In this document: piece after piece, positions 8,444-20,393 of the stretch
Layout of the letters: each line of letters starts with the position of its first letter
Position numbering within the stretch: the stretch's first letter is position 1
From: Hydrangea macrophylla
Lineage: Eukaryota > Streptophyta > Magnoliopsida > Cornales > Hydrangeaceae
Assembly (NCBI GenBank): GCA_033977485.1
Contig: CM066987.1
Span: 73,375,088-73,439,087, forward strand
DNA: 64,000 bases
Direction: 5' to 3'
The notes under the pieces: model-generated
What the model saw: the letters and a program-made list of their open reading frames with translations, nothing else
Told to the model about the DNA's origin: nothing
Databases searched by the model: none
Made by a program: the position numbers and the translations under genes

Positions 8444-11138
8444 ATGGTGAGGGCTCCCACTCCATGGGTGGTGGTTCCTAGTGCTAGTGCTAAGAAAAGG
8501 AAGGAAAAGCTTTTCCCTTTTCCTAGCAATGTTAGTAAATTGAACATACAAGCTAAGAGGGTTTATTAAGTCGTCTTCTCCTCCTACTGATTTTCAGGAG
8601 GGGGATGAAGACCCATTAGTCCAGTGGGCATTAAATTGTATTAGTAGTGACGAGGAAGAGTCGCTTCAAGCAGAGGAAGAAACAAATGCATCTGGTGCTT
8701 CTGTTAAGTCCCTGGATGAAGACCTTGACCAAGATGGAGCTGTCTTTGCATCCATTCAAGATTCTTGTGAATTTGCCAAAGGTAGGATTTCCAAAAGCAT
8801 AGAAACCCAGAACAACCTAGAGTCTGATGAAGACCAAGGTAAACTGTGTATTGAAGACCAAGATAAACTTCCTATCCAAAAGGTGGTGTCTGTTACATCT
8901 CCAACTAATTTCAATGGAATGGGTCATGAAATAGCACAAGTTCAAGCCATTGATAAAGGTGCAGCCCCTACTGGTCATAAGATTGGGGTATTGAATAATG
9001 TCCAGTATCCTAAATTTCATGATCCTAGTGGTGCTATTACTCAAGGGCCTACGAAATTTCGAGACTGTTCACAACCTTTATCTTCGGATTTTCTCGCCGT
9101 TCCTATTCAGAATATTAATATGTTCAAATCTAAAGATGATGTTGGTATTGATTTTGATCCAAATAATAGAAGCATTTCAAATGCCAAAGTGTTTACCGAA
9201 GGTGGATCTCACGCGAGCCAATCTGAGCCTAACGGTCTAAAAGGACAGCCAACTTCTCTGCATAAAGCAGACAACCTTCACGTGGGCACGCAAGGTGCTG
9301 CTTCACAAGCTCAGACCCACGTGCCTAATGTTGTGGTAGGTGCTCTAGAAAATGCTGATAAGTTACCAAGTGGATTCTACGCGCCTCAACATCTAAATAG
9401 GCTTAATCAGATCAAAGGTAGTATTGTAGAGGTGCTGAGCAATGAAAAGCCTAAAAATTCAGAAAATGATGCCTTTTCTCACATGGGCTACAAGCAAAAT
9501 CAGGTGCACATTGAAGGTGGTGGGGCCCATGCGTCACAATGTGGTGTACCTAATTGTAGCCGAGCTTTGACTTCCCAAGATTATATTAATGGTGGGACCC
9601 GATATGAAATGGAGGTGGTTGGGTCTTGTCCACATGTTGCTGGGCCACACAAAATACATGAGGATGTTTATTTTCCCCTTTCAACCGAAGGTGAGCCCCG
9701 GGCTCAAATTGCTCCTAATGGCCTGACGTCTAGCTTAACTACAGTGGGAAGTAATGCTCATGAGGGATCATTGTACAACAAAATTGAAGCTGAACAGATC
9801 AAATTTGGAACCTGCTTCAAGAACATGGGTGTTGCTAATCATGGGCAGCTTCAGTCCAAAGACCAGACAGGGAAATCATGGGCTGAATTATTCATGCCGG
9901 CATCTCAAGACATTAATGGTTCCAATTCCAACCCTGACCTTAATAGGCAAGCTCGAAGTTACAACCCTGGCTCCCCTGTCATTCAGGAGCAATTTAACTT
10001 AGAATTTGTGGACCATGGTGAAAAAGCAACTAACTTAGTTCTCAAAATTCCTACGGACATCACTAATGCCGGGAAGGAAGAATGGAGGGCAACTTTGGTG
10101 GGCCGATTTCTGGGCAAAAAACTGCCATATTCTCTTGTTTCTAATGTTACTGAGCGTCTTTGGGCCAAAGATGGTTTGATTGATACGTTGGCCACCGATT
10201 CTGGTTACTTCTTCTTTACGTTTTCTTGTGAGAAAAATAGGGATGCTGTGATGGAGGGGGGCCCGTGGTTCATTGCAGGGCACCCTCTCCTTCTTAGACC
10301 ATGGAAACAGCATTTCTCATTCGGTAATGAGGAGGTTCAATCCATCCCAATTTGGGTTAATTTCTACGGTGTTCCGTTGGAATATTGGAACCCGAGAGGT
10401 ATCAGTTTTATCTCTAGTTTTCTCGGCAAACCTATACGGGTGGATCGCACAACTGCAAGTCGGAGACGTATCACATATGCTAGAGTGTGCATTGAAGTTA
10501 CAGCCGATTTTGACTTCTTTAATGAATTCCATATTGAATCAGAAGACGAGGTTAATGGGGATATTCTCAGAACCAAGATTAGCTTAGAATATCAATGGAC
10601 CCCTGTGAGATGCAAACAGTGTTCTCAGTTTGGACATGATTGTTCTAGGATTGCTAAACCAGTCTTTAGGCCTACCACTTACTTTCCTTATAAGAAGAAT
10701 GGGAAGACAGATAGAGAATGGCAAGTTGTGGAAAAGAAAGATAAGGGGAAAAAGACTGTGGACTGTGGTTCTCACCACACGAAAGATTTGGCCCACTCGG
10801 GAGCTCCTCTTATGCGGAGCAATAAGTTTGATACGCTTACTCAGCTCCAGGAAGAATCGGGCACCGGTCCCATTAGTGCAGATTCTCTTACACATGTCCC
10901 GATAATATGTCCTGAAGCTAGCTCGTCTCACCGCCCCGATGAAATTCGGGGGGAGGCCAGAGAGGATCCTTCCTGCCACTATAATGAGGATGATGTTGAT
11001 GATTGTGAGGTTGATTATAGCCTTGGAGATAAGGTCAGTCTTGAGGTTCGAGGGAGCCCTCTGTCCAACAGACAGAAGAAGAAAGAAGCTAAAATGAATT
11101 TCAGTGGGAGTCGGCCTAAGAGTCGACATAGACCTTAA
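8444..11138 (+). pseudogene. ORF1 of ORF1-only copy 2 (one frameshift)
   Basis: The ATG at 8444 starts MVRAPTPWVVVPSASAKKRK, which carries a lysine-rich motif that could be a nuclear signal. An extra A near 8565 brings TAA at 8567-8569 (codon 42). The next frame is then open to 11138, about 850 codons. That frame has a long low-complexity region rich in H[V/M]G and NG motifs, a DUF4283-like domain (RATLVGRFLGKKLPYSLVSN region, about 10080-10600), a knuckle CKQCSQFGHDC (about 10613) and the basic end KKKEAKMNFSGSRPKSRHRP. Copy 4 has the same architecture without the frameshift. The protein should bind nucleic acid. Confidence 0.88.
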
Positions 11139-11325
11139 ATTTGGCTCTGGTTTGTATGGTTTAGGGGTGTCCTGTGTGGTTGCTCATCCCATGTTGTTAT
11201 ATTTTGCTTGTTTGTTTTAATTCCATGCTTGTTCTCGCATTCATAACTTGTTTTTGCGTTTATTGTAATATCCTGGGGTATGGCCCCTTTTTTTGGATTT
11301 ATTCACCCTTTTTCCGAAAAAAAAA

Positions 11326-13660
11326 AAGAAACGCAAATCTGATTCACAGATTGCAAGTTAGACACGAATACACAAATTTATAACCTTCAGCCCTCTAAAA
11401 CAATGTTTTTGGGGTTTTGCAAGACCAAAATAGGTTTCGCCACTCTGAATGACACAGGACCGGAACCTAAACTTCATACTCACCTAAATAGACTTGTAGG
11501 AAGAAACGACATGGAATTATAATTCACGGATTGCAAGTTAGAGGCAAATATGCAAATTTATAGACATAAGCCTTCTAAAACTATGTTTTGGGGTTTTGAG
11601 AGACCAAAATTAGTTTCGGCACTCGGAATGACATATGACAAGAACCTAAACTTCAAGGTAACCTAAATATACTTGAAGGAAGAAATGACATGAAAATCCA
11701 ATTTTCGAAAAAAAAGACATGTAATTTGGCTTTTTTATTCATTCACAAATTTTCGAAAAAAAAAGACAAGCATTCCCGATTCACGAATTACAATTTAGAC
11801 TTGAATACGCAAATTATAGACTTAAGCCTTCTAAAACTATGTTTTTGGTTTTTGAGAGACCAAAAATGGTTTTGGCACTCGCACTGACATGGGATAGAAA
11901 TTTACACATCCTACTCACCTGAATAAAACTTGAAGGAAGACATGGCATGCAACTTCGATTCACGGATTGCAAGTTATACGCGAATGCACAAATTCAGAGA
12001 CTTAAGCATTATAAACCTAAGTTTTGAGGTTTTGAGGGATCAAAATAGGTTTCAGTACTCAAGAATGACATGGGACCGGAACCAAACTTCATACTCACCT
12101 AAATAGCCTAGTAGAAAGATACAACGCGTAAGTCTGATTCACGCATTACAAGTTAGACGCGAATATGAAAATCATAGACTTAAGCATTCCAAAATTATGT
12201 TTTGAGGTTTTGAGATATCAAAAATGGTTTCGGAGCTCGCACTGACATGGGTCAGGAATCTACGCATCATACTCACCTGAATAAACTTGTAGGAAGAAAC
12301 GGCACGCAATTTTGATTCACAGATTGCAAGTTAGACGCGAATACACAAATTCATAGACTTGAGCACTATAAACCTAAGTTTTTCGGTTTTGATAGACCAA
12401 AATGGTTTACGGCATTCGAAATGACACGAGAAGGGAACCTAAACTTCACACTCACCTAAACAGACTTCTAATGAGAAGCGACATGCAATTCCGATCCACC
12501 GATTGCATGTTAGACACGGATATGCAAATTCAATGACTTAAAGCCTTCTAAATCGAAGTTTTGGGGTTTTGATAGACCAAAATGGGTATCGGTACTTGGA
12601 ATGACAATGGACTGGAACCTAAATTTTAGACTCACCTAAAAATATACTTGTAGGAAGAAATGACACGCAATTCAGATTCAAGGATTGCAAGTTAGTTGAG
12701 AAATATGCAAATTCATCGACTTAATACTTCTAAACCTATGTTTTGCGGTTTAGAGACACCAAAATGGATTTCGGCACTCGAAATGACACCCTAAACTTTA
12801 TACTCACCTAAATAGACTTGTAGAAAGAAACGACATACAATTTCAATTCACGGATTGCAAGACAGACACGAATACCCAAATTCATAGACTTGCCTTGTAA
12901 AATTAAGTTTTGTGGTTTTGAGAGACCAAAATGTGATTCAGAACTCAGAATGACAACGGAATGGAATCTGAACTTCATACTCACCTAAACAGACTTTTAC
13001 GAAGAAACAACACGCAATTCTGGTTCACGGATTCAGTTAGACACGAATACACAAATTTATAAACTTAAAGCTTCTAAAACTAGGTTTTGGAGTTTTGAGA
13101 GACCAAAATGGGTTTCGGCACTCGGAATGACACAGGACCAGAATCTAAACTTCACACTCATCTAAATAGACTAATAGCAAGAAATGAATCGCAATTCTGA
13201 TTCACAGATTACAAGTCAGACGTGAATATGCAAATTCGTAGAAATAAGTCTTCTAAAACTATGTTTTGGTATTTTAAGGGACGAAAATGGGTTTCAGCAC
13301 ACGGAATGACATGGGACAAGAATCTAAACTTCATACTAACCTAAATATACTTGTAGGAAGAAACGACACATAATTTTCGATTCACGGATTGCAAGTTATA
13401 CGCAAATATGTAAATTCATAGACTTAAAAGCCTTCTAAAATTTCACCTCGAAAAAAAAAAAAAGCCTTCTAAAACTAAGTTTTGGGGTTTTGAGAGACCC
13501 AAATTAGTTTCGGCACTCGGAATGACATATGACCAGAACCTAAACTTCAAGCTAAACTTCAAGCTCACCTAAATATGCTTGAAGGAATAAATTACATGCA
13601 AATCCGATTTTCGAAAAAAAGACGTGCAATTTGGCTTTTTTCTTCATTCACCAATTTCTG

Positions 13661-13692
<32 letters not shown>

Positions 13693-14143
13693 CATGCAAT
13701 TCTGATTCACGAATTACAAGTTAGACTTGAATACGCAAATTAATGACTTATGCCTTCTGGCACACGTACTGACATGGGATAGAAATTTACACATCATACT
13801 CACTTGATTAAACTTGAAGGAAGAAACGACATGCAATTTCGATTCATGGATTGCAAGTTATACGCGAAAGCATAAATTCATAGACTTATTAAGCATTATA
13901 AACCAAATATTTGGTGTTTTGAGAGACCAAATTGGGTTTCGGCATTCGGAATGACACGAGAACGGATCCTAAATAGACTTGTAGGAAGAAATGACACGAA
14001 ATTATAATTCACGGATTGCAAGTTAGAGGCAAATATGCAAATTTATAGACATAAGCCTTCTAAAACTATGTTTTGGGGTTTTGACAGACCAAAATTAGTT
14101 TCGGCACTCGGAATGACATATGACAAGAACCTAAACTTCAAGG
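11326..14143 (+). repeat. Satellite array segment S3 (rest of HOR B, start of C)
   Basis: Opens with a monomer not found in the other units (near 11340), then monomers 5-13 of unit B and monomers 1-5 of unit C, whose first monomer is anchored at 13199. With insertions removed, unit B measures about 2.83 kb against 2.43-2.44 kb for the others. Internal sequence is nearly identical to S1. Monomer 2 of unit C holds a tail-only insertion (13441-13459). Confidence 0.92.
13441..13459 (+). mobile_element. Tail-only retro-insertion in HOR C: tttcacctcg plus poly-A
   Basis: Unit A reads gccttctaaaactaag at this point. Here the sequence is aaaagccttctaaaa, tttcacctcg, about 13 A, then agccttctaaaactaag. 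The insert is ten bases plus a poly-A run, flanked by a 12-15 bp duplication. The ten bases may be the end of a LINE or SINE tail, but I cannot match them to a family. The same insertion occurs in HOR D at 16692-16710. Confidence 0.75.
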
Positions 14144-14617
14144 TTCCCAGGGCATATACCTAGGCATAGTTTTATTTCTTGGTTGGCTATTCTTAACAGA
14201 TTATCTACTCATGACAGGATCTTCCACTTCACTCCTGGACCTTTGGGTTGTGTCTTCTGCCACCAAGGTATGGAATCTCATGAACACTTGTTTTTTGATT
14301 GCTCATTCTCTTCTTTTATTTGGCAGGAGTTACTACATCGTTTGGAGATAACTTCCCAAGCCGCCTCTTGGACCTCGATTGTGGAATGGGCAGCTAGAAC
14401 CTGGACAAAGAAGACTCCCAACCACATCATCCCTAAAATGTGCCTTGGGTTGGTGGTCTATAGTATCTGGAAAGAAAGAAATGCCCGAACATTCAAAGCT
14501 GAAGTCAAAACAAAGGAAATGGTTCTTCAAGAAATCCACCTCCAAATCGCTATCCAAATCCAAATCAAGTGGAGGAATGATCCTCATCTCCCTAACTACT
14601 TAACTAGATGGAATTGA
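14144..14617 (+). pseudogene. LINE ORF2 C-terminal fragment (zf-RVT-like)
   Basis: About 158 codons in one frame to the stop at 14617: an RHSFI-WL stretch, then LSTHDRIFHFTPGPLGCVFC, then the H/C cluster ESHEHLFFDC, then MCLGLVVYSIWKERNARTF and a basic end (IQIKWRNDPHLPNY). It matches the ends of the LINE-B and LINE-E ORF2s. The upstream RT and endonuclease are absent. The fragment has no start of its own. Confidence 0.9.
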
Positions 14618-14912
14618 TGGAGTTGGAGTTGATGGAGTTGATTTAATTTTGTATTGTAATGTTTTGTTACTTTCATTTCTAGTTTCATTATATGGGGGAC
14701 CTCGGGCTTTGTTGACCTAAGTTAGGATCTCCCCTCCTCCCCAGTCATTTTGCTATGATGGGACTTTTTCTGGGCCTCTAGCCTTTGGATAGCTCACATC
14801 CTCTGTTGCATCATCTGGATGCTTTTCTGTGTGCCTATTGTAATTCCTGGGGTATGCCCCTTGTATATTGTTTGTTGCCGTTTGGCTTTTTTATTTATTC
14901 ACCATTCTCCGG
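14144..14912 (+). mobile_element. LINE fragment (ORF2 C-terminus and 3' UTR) with target deletion
   Basis: A 5'-truncated LINE starting ggttcccagggcatatacc and ending in tattcaccattctccgg, without a poly-A tail. The empty satellite (17385-17400) reads caaggtaacctaaatatact; here caagg(t) joins the LINE and aatatact follows it. About 8 bp of target is lost and no duplication is seen. The 5' junction shares ggt with the LINE. Hairpin GGGGTATGCCCC is at 14849-14860. Confidence 0.9.
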
Positions 14913-16691
14913 AATATACTTGAAGGAAGAAATGACATGAAAATCCAATTTTCGAAAAAAAAGATATGTAATTTGGCTTTTTTTATTCATTGACAAATTT
15001 TCGAAAAAAAAAAGACAAGCATTCCCGATTCACGAATTACAAGTTAGACTTGAATACGCAAATTATAGACTTAAAAGCCTTCTAAAACTATGTTTTTTTT
15101 TTGTTTTTGAGAGAGCAAAAATGGTTTTGGCACTCGCACTAACATGGGATAGAAATTTACACATCCTACTCACCTGAATAAAACTTGAAGGAAAAAATGG
15201 CATGCAATTTCGATTCACGGATTGCAAGTTATACGCGAATGCACAAATTCAGAGACTTAAGCATTATAAACCTAAGTTTTGAGGTTTTGAGGGATCAAAA
15301 TAGGTTTCGGTACTCAGAATGACATGGGACCGGAACCAAACTTCATACTCACCTAAATAGCCTAGTAGAAAGATACAACGCGTAAGTCTGATTCACACAT
15401 TACAAGTTAGACGCGAATATGAAAATCATAGACTTAAGCATTCCAAAATTATGTTTTGAGGTTTTGAGATATCAAAAATGGTTTCGGAGCTCGCACTGAC
15501 ATGGGTCAGGAATCTACGCATCATACTCACCTGAATAAACTTGTAGGAAGAAACGGCACGCAATTTTGATTCACGGATTGCAAGTTAGACGCGAATACAC
15601 AAATTCATAGACTTGAGCACTATAAACCTAAGTTTTTCGGTTTTGATAGACCAAAATGGTTTACGGCATTCGAAATGACACGAGAAGGGAACCTAAACTT
15701 CACACTCACCGAAATAGACTTCTAATGAGAAGCGACATGCAATTCCGATCCACCGATTGCATGTTAGACACGGATATGCAAATTCAATGACTTAAAGCCT
15801 TCTAAATCGAAGTTTTGGGGTTTTGATAGACCAAAATGGGTATCGGTACTTGGAATGACAATGGACTGGAACCTAAATTTTAGACTCACCTAAAAATATA
15901 CTTGTAGGAAGAAATGACACGCAATTCAGATTCAAGGATTGCAAGTTAGTTGAGAATATGCAAATTCATCGACTTAATACTTCTAAACCTATGTTTTGCG
16001 GTTTAGAGACACCAAAATGGATTTCGGCACTCGAAATGACACCCTAAACTTTATACTCACCTAAATAGACTTGTAGAAAGAAACGACATACAATTTCAAT
16101 TCACGGATTGCAAGACAGACACGAATACCCAAATTCATAGACTTGCCTTGTAAAATTAAGTTTTGTGGTTTTGAGAGACCAAAATGTGATTCAGAACTCA
16201 GAATGACAACGGAATGGAATCTAAACTTCATACTCACCTAAACAGACTTTTACGAAGAAACAACACGCAATTCTGGTTCACGGATTCAGTTAGACACGAA
16301 TACACAAATTTATAAACTTAAAGCTTCTAAAACTAGGTTTTGGAGTTTTGAGAGACCAAAATGGGTTTCGGCACTCGGAATGACACAGGATCAGAATCTA
16401 AACTTCACACTCATCTAAATAGACTAATAGCAAGAAACGAATCGCAATTCTGATTCACAGATTACAAGTCAGACGTGAATATGCAAATTCGTAGAAATAA
16501 GTCTTCTAAAACTATGTTTTGGTATTTTAAGGGACGAAAATGGGTTTCAGCACACGGAATGACATGGGACAAGAATCTAAACTTCATACTAACCTAAATA
16601 TACTTGTAGGAAGAAACGACACATAATTTTCGATTCACGGATTGCAAGTTATACGCAAATATGTAAATTCATAGACTTAAGCTTTCTAAAA

Positions 16692-16710
16692 TTTCACCTC
16701 GAAAAAAAAA
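16692..16710 (+). mobile_element. Duplicate of the tail-only insertion in HOR D
   Basis: The context taagctttctaaaa, tttcacctcg, poly-A, then gccttctaaaactaag matches the insertion at 13441 with one substitution in the left target copy. An identical insertion at the identical position means HOR C and D descend from one unit after the insertion. Confidence 0.8.
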
Positions 16711-18384
16711 AAAGCCTTCTAAAACTAAGTTTTGGGGTTTTGAGAGACCCAAATTAGTTTCGGCACTCGGAATGACATATGACCAGAACCTAAACTTCAA
16801 GCTAAACTTCAAGCTCACCTAAATATGCTTGAAGGAATAAATTACATGCAAATCCGATTTTCGAAAAAAAGACGTGCAATTTGGCTTTTTTCTTCATTCA
16901 CCAATTTCTGAAAAAATAAAATAAAAAAAGACATGCAATTCTGATTCACGAATTACAAGTTAGACTTGAATACGCAAATTAATGACTTAAGCCTTCTGGC
17001 ACACGTACTGACATGGGATAGAAATTTACACATCATACTCACTTGATTAAACTTGAAGGAAGAAACGACATGCAATTTCGATTCATGGATTGCAAGTTAT
17101 ACGCGAAAGCATAAATTCATAGACTTATTAAGCATTATAAACCAAATATTTGGTGTTTTGAGAGACCAAATTGGGTTTCGGCATTCGGAATGACACGAGA
17201 ACGGATCCTAAATAGACTTGTAGGAAGAAATGACACGAAATTATAATTCACGGATTGCAAGTTAGAGGCAAATATGCAAATTTATAGACATAAGCCTTCT
17301 AAAACTATGTTTTGGGGTTTTGACAGACCAAAATTAGTTTCGGCACTCGGAATGACATATGACAAGAACCTAAACTTCAAGGTAACCTAAATATACTTGA
17401 AGGAAGAAATGACATGAAAATCCAATTTTCGAAAAAAAAGATATGTAATTTGGCTTTTTTTATTCATTGACAAATTTTCGAAAAAAAAAGACAAGCATTC
17501 CCGATTCACGAATTACAAGTTAGACTTGAATACGCAAATTATAGACTTAAGCCTTCTAAAACTATGTTTTTTTTTTGTTTTTGAGAGAGCAAAAATGGTT
17601 TTGGCACTCGCACTGACATGGGATAGAAATTTACACATCCTACTCACCTGAATAAAACTTGAAGGAAAAAATGGCATGCAATTTCGATTCACGGATTGCA
17701 AGTTATACGCGAATGCACAAATTCAGAGACTTAAGCATTATAAACCTAAGTTTTGAGGTTTTGAGGGATCAAAATAGGTTTCGGTACTCAGAATGACATG
17801 GGACCGGAACCAAACTTCATACTCACCTAAATAGCCTAGTAGAAAGATACAACGAGTAAGTCTGATTCACACATTACAAGTTAGACGCGAATATGAAAAT
17901 CATAGACTTAAGCATTCCAAAATTATGTTTTGAGGTTTTGAGATATCAAAAATGGTTTCGGAGCTCGCACTGACATGGGTCAGGAATCTACGCATCATAC
18001 TCACCTGAATAAACTTGTAGGAAGAAACGGCACGCAATTTTGATTCACGGATTGCAAGTTAGACGCGAATACACAAATTCATAGACTTGAGCACTATAAA
18101 CCTAAGTTTTTCGGTTTTGATAGACCAAAATGGTTTACGGCATTCGAAATGACACGAGAAGGGAACCTAAACTTCACACTCACCTAAATAGACTTCTAAT
18201 GAGAAGCGACACGCAATTCCGATCCACCGATTGCATGTTAGACACGGATATGCAAATTCAATGACTTAAAGCCTTCTAAATCGAAGTTTTGGGGTTTTGA
18301 TAGACCAAAATGGGTATCGGTACTCGGAATGACAATGGACTGGAACCTAAATTTTATACTCACCTAAATATATACTTGTAGGAA

Positions 18385-18398
18385 ATTCCCAAAAAAAA
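18385..18398 (+). mobile_element. Tail-only retro-insertion: attccc plus poly-A
   Basis: The 17-bp sequence atatatacttgtaggaa occurs at 18368-18384 and 18399-18415, separated by attccc and 8 A. Units A (2030-2055), C and E have a single copy here. The insert could be the last bases of a LINE tail (ttttccg plus A), but six bases do not allow assignment. Confidence 0.75.
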
Positions 18399-18931
18399 AT
18401 ATATACTTGTAGGAAGAAATGACACGCAATTCAGATTCAAGGATTGCAAGTTAGTTGAGAATATGCAAATTCATCGACTTAATACTTCTAAACCTATGTT
18501 TTGCGGTTTAGAGACACCAAAATGGATTTCGGCACTCGAAATGACACCCTAAACTTTATACTCACCTAAATAGACTTGTAGAAAGAAACGACATACAATT
18601 TCAATTCACGGATTGCAAGACAGACACGAATACCCAAATTCATAGACTTGCCTTATAAAATTAAGTTTTGTGGTTTTGAGAGACCAAAATGTGATTCAGA
18701 ACTCAGAATGACAACGGAATGGAATCTGAACTTCTTTTCTTTCTTTTTTTTTCGGAAAAATGGTTAATTGAATCCAAAAAAAGGGCCATACCCCAGGATA
18801 TTACAAAAAGCGCAAGATCATGCTACGAGAGCCAGACTAAACATTTGAAGTAAGAGCAACAAGCAAACAAACATAGCAACATGGAATGAAACAAACAAAT
18901 GAGACATCCAACCACCCAAAGAAGAGCCTCC

Positions 18932-20217
18932 TCAGGATCGTTGTCGTCCCTTGGGCCGACTCCCGCTGAATTTCATCTTAGCTTCCTTCTTTTTCTGTCT
19001 ATTGGAGAGGGGACTACCCCTTGTAGGGGTCCCGACCTCACTATCTTGGCTAGAATCACTAAAACAGTCATCAATGTCATCCACACTAAAGGGGAGGGGG
19101 GGGGGGGGTGGTTTCCTCTCTAGTCTCATCTCGAGGAACATCTGTATGGTAAGAAGAGCTAGCTTCGGGACAAGATGTCCGGGCGGAGGGAGAAACAATG
19201 GTATCAACTTTGACAGGTTTAGGATCAGGATCTTCCAAAAGCTGGGAAAGGGCTTCAAATCGGTTACCCTTCGCAAGCGGAATAACCGAGCCATTCGTGC
19301 TTTTAGTGCGGTCAGAAGTGTGGTCAACAACAGTCTTTTTTCCTCTATCTTTTCGTGAAACAACTTGCCAGGTCCTCTTATCCTTACCGTTCCTCTTGAG
19401 AGGGTGGTGTACTGGATGGCTTAGATCTGGAGACGTAGTCCGAGAACAATCATGACCAAACTGAGAGCACTTTTTGCATCGAACCGGGGTCCATTGATAT
19501 TCCAAATTGATCTTTGTTCTAATAGAATTGCCAGTCTCCTCATCTTCTGACTCAATATGGAATTCATTGAAGAATTCAAAATCTGCAGAAACTTCAATGC
19601 AAACACGAGCATAGGTTATACGCCTTCTACTTGCAGTTATGCGATCAACACGAATAGGTTTTCCAATGAAACTAGAGATAAAACTTATTCCCTTCGGATT
19701 CCAGTATTCAAGCGGTATACCATAGAAGTTAACCCAAATTGGAATGGAGTGAACCTCCTCGTTTTCAAAAGAGAAATGTGGTTTCCATGGCCTAAGAAGA
19801 AGAGGTTGACCTGCCACAAACCATGGTCCTCCTTCTAAGATTGCATCCCTCGCTTCTGTACTAGAGAATGAAAAAAAGAAGCATCCCGAATCAGTGGCCA
19901 ACGTATCAATAAGGCCCTCATTAGCCCATAGCCGATCAGTAACGTTAGAGACTAGGGAAAACGGAAGCTTCCTGCCTAGAAATCGGCCAACCAAGGTAGC
20001 AGTCCATTCGTCTTTCCCAGCAACAGTTAAGTCCTTCGGAATTTTAAGAACGAGATCATCTTCGATCCCTCCATGGTCCACAAACTCCAAATTGAATTCC
20101 TTACTACTAACCGTGGTTCTGTAATTTATTTCCAAATCTGATCCCAGCTCAATTTGGGGCATACTGCCATTCTGATCCTCAGATTTGAATAACCCAGCCC
20201 ATGACTTACGTTGGGCC
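18932..20217 (-). pseudogene. ORF1 of ORF1-only copy 3, C-terminal part
   Basis: Reading from 20217 toward 18932: a SWAGLF motif, the DUF4283-like domain (TATLVGRFLGRKLPFSLVSN, then LIDTLATDSGCFFFSF and VLLRPWKPHF-like text), knuckle CKKCSQFGHDC near 19480, and WQVVSRKDRGKK. The frame is lost in a poly-C run (plus-strand G-run, 19097-19109). The next frame supplies DDIDDCFSDSSQDSE and the basic end KKKEAKMKFSGSRPKGRQRS. Homology to copies 2 and 4 is obvious. Confidence 0.87.
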
Positions 20218-20235
20218 GCCGAGAGAACAATGTTT

Positions 20236-20267
20236 TCTAGAGAGAGAAGTTCTCACCTCTCTCTAGA
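20236..20267 (+). other. 5'-terminal hairpin of LINE-B
   Basis: TCTAGAGAGAG (20236-20246) pairs perfectly with CTCTCTCTAGA (20257-20267) around a 10-base loop (aagttctcac). It is preceded by caatgtttt, as in ORF1-only copy 2 at 8372-8380, so both element types share this 5' end. Confidence 0.8.
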
Positions 20268-20393
20268 ATTTGGTTAAGCTTGTCTTTCATCTCCCTCATT
20301 CTCTTCTCTTCTGTTTTCTCTCCCTTTTCCTCTTCTCCTTCTTTTCATTCCCTCTTCATTCAGTCTGTCTTCTTTCTTGGTTGTCATTCATCT

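Larger units (their letters stand above)
8371..11325 (+). mobile_element. ORF1-only LINE-like element, copy 2 (near full length)
   Basis: The element begins near gcaatgttttctagagagag with the 5' hairpin (8380-8411), then a short leader, a long ORF1 (8444-11138) and a 3' UTR (11139-11315) with hairpin 11275-11287, ending tttccg plus poly-A. After the ORF1 stop there is only about 180 bp of tail and no trace of endonuclease or reverse transcriptase. The 7-bp duplication is aagaaac. Length is about 2.95 kb against 6.9-7.2 kb for full LINEs here. Confidence 0.88.
14913..18734 (+). repeat. Satellite array segment S4 (rest of HOR C, most of D)
   Basis: Unit C resumes at monomer 5/6 after the LINE fragment. 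Unit D begins with its monomer 1 anchor at 16452. Subtracting the fragment, C measures about 2.48 kb including its tail-only insertion. C and D share cttctggcacacgtactgac in monomer 3 and the tttcacctcg insertion, neither seen in A, B, E or F. The segment ends at the target copy tggaatctgaacttc (18720-18734). Confidence 0.92.

Noticed and set aside
10584..11129. Long antisense frames opposite ORF1 (here and at 59709-60299)
   Set aside because: Shadow frames opposite conserved ORF1 coding sequence, similar to each other only because ORF1 is conserved.
8883..11138. A start at 8883 for ORF1 of copy 2
   Set aside because: That codon is GTG. The real N-terminus is the ATG at 8444, separated by a one-base insertion, as comparison with intact copy 4 shows.
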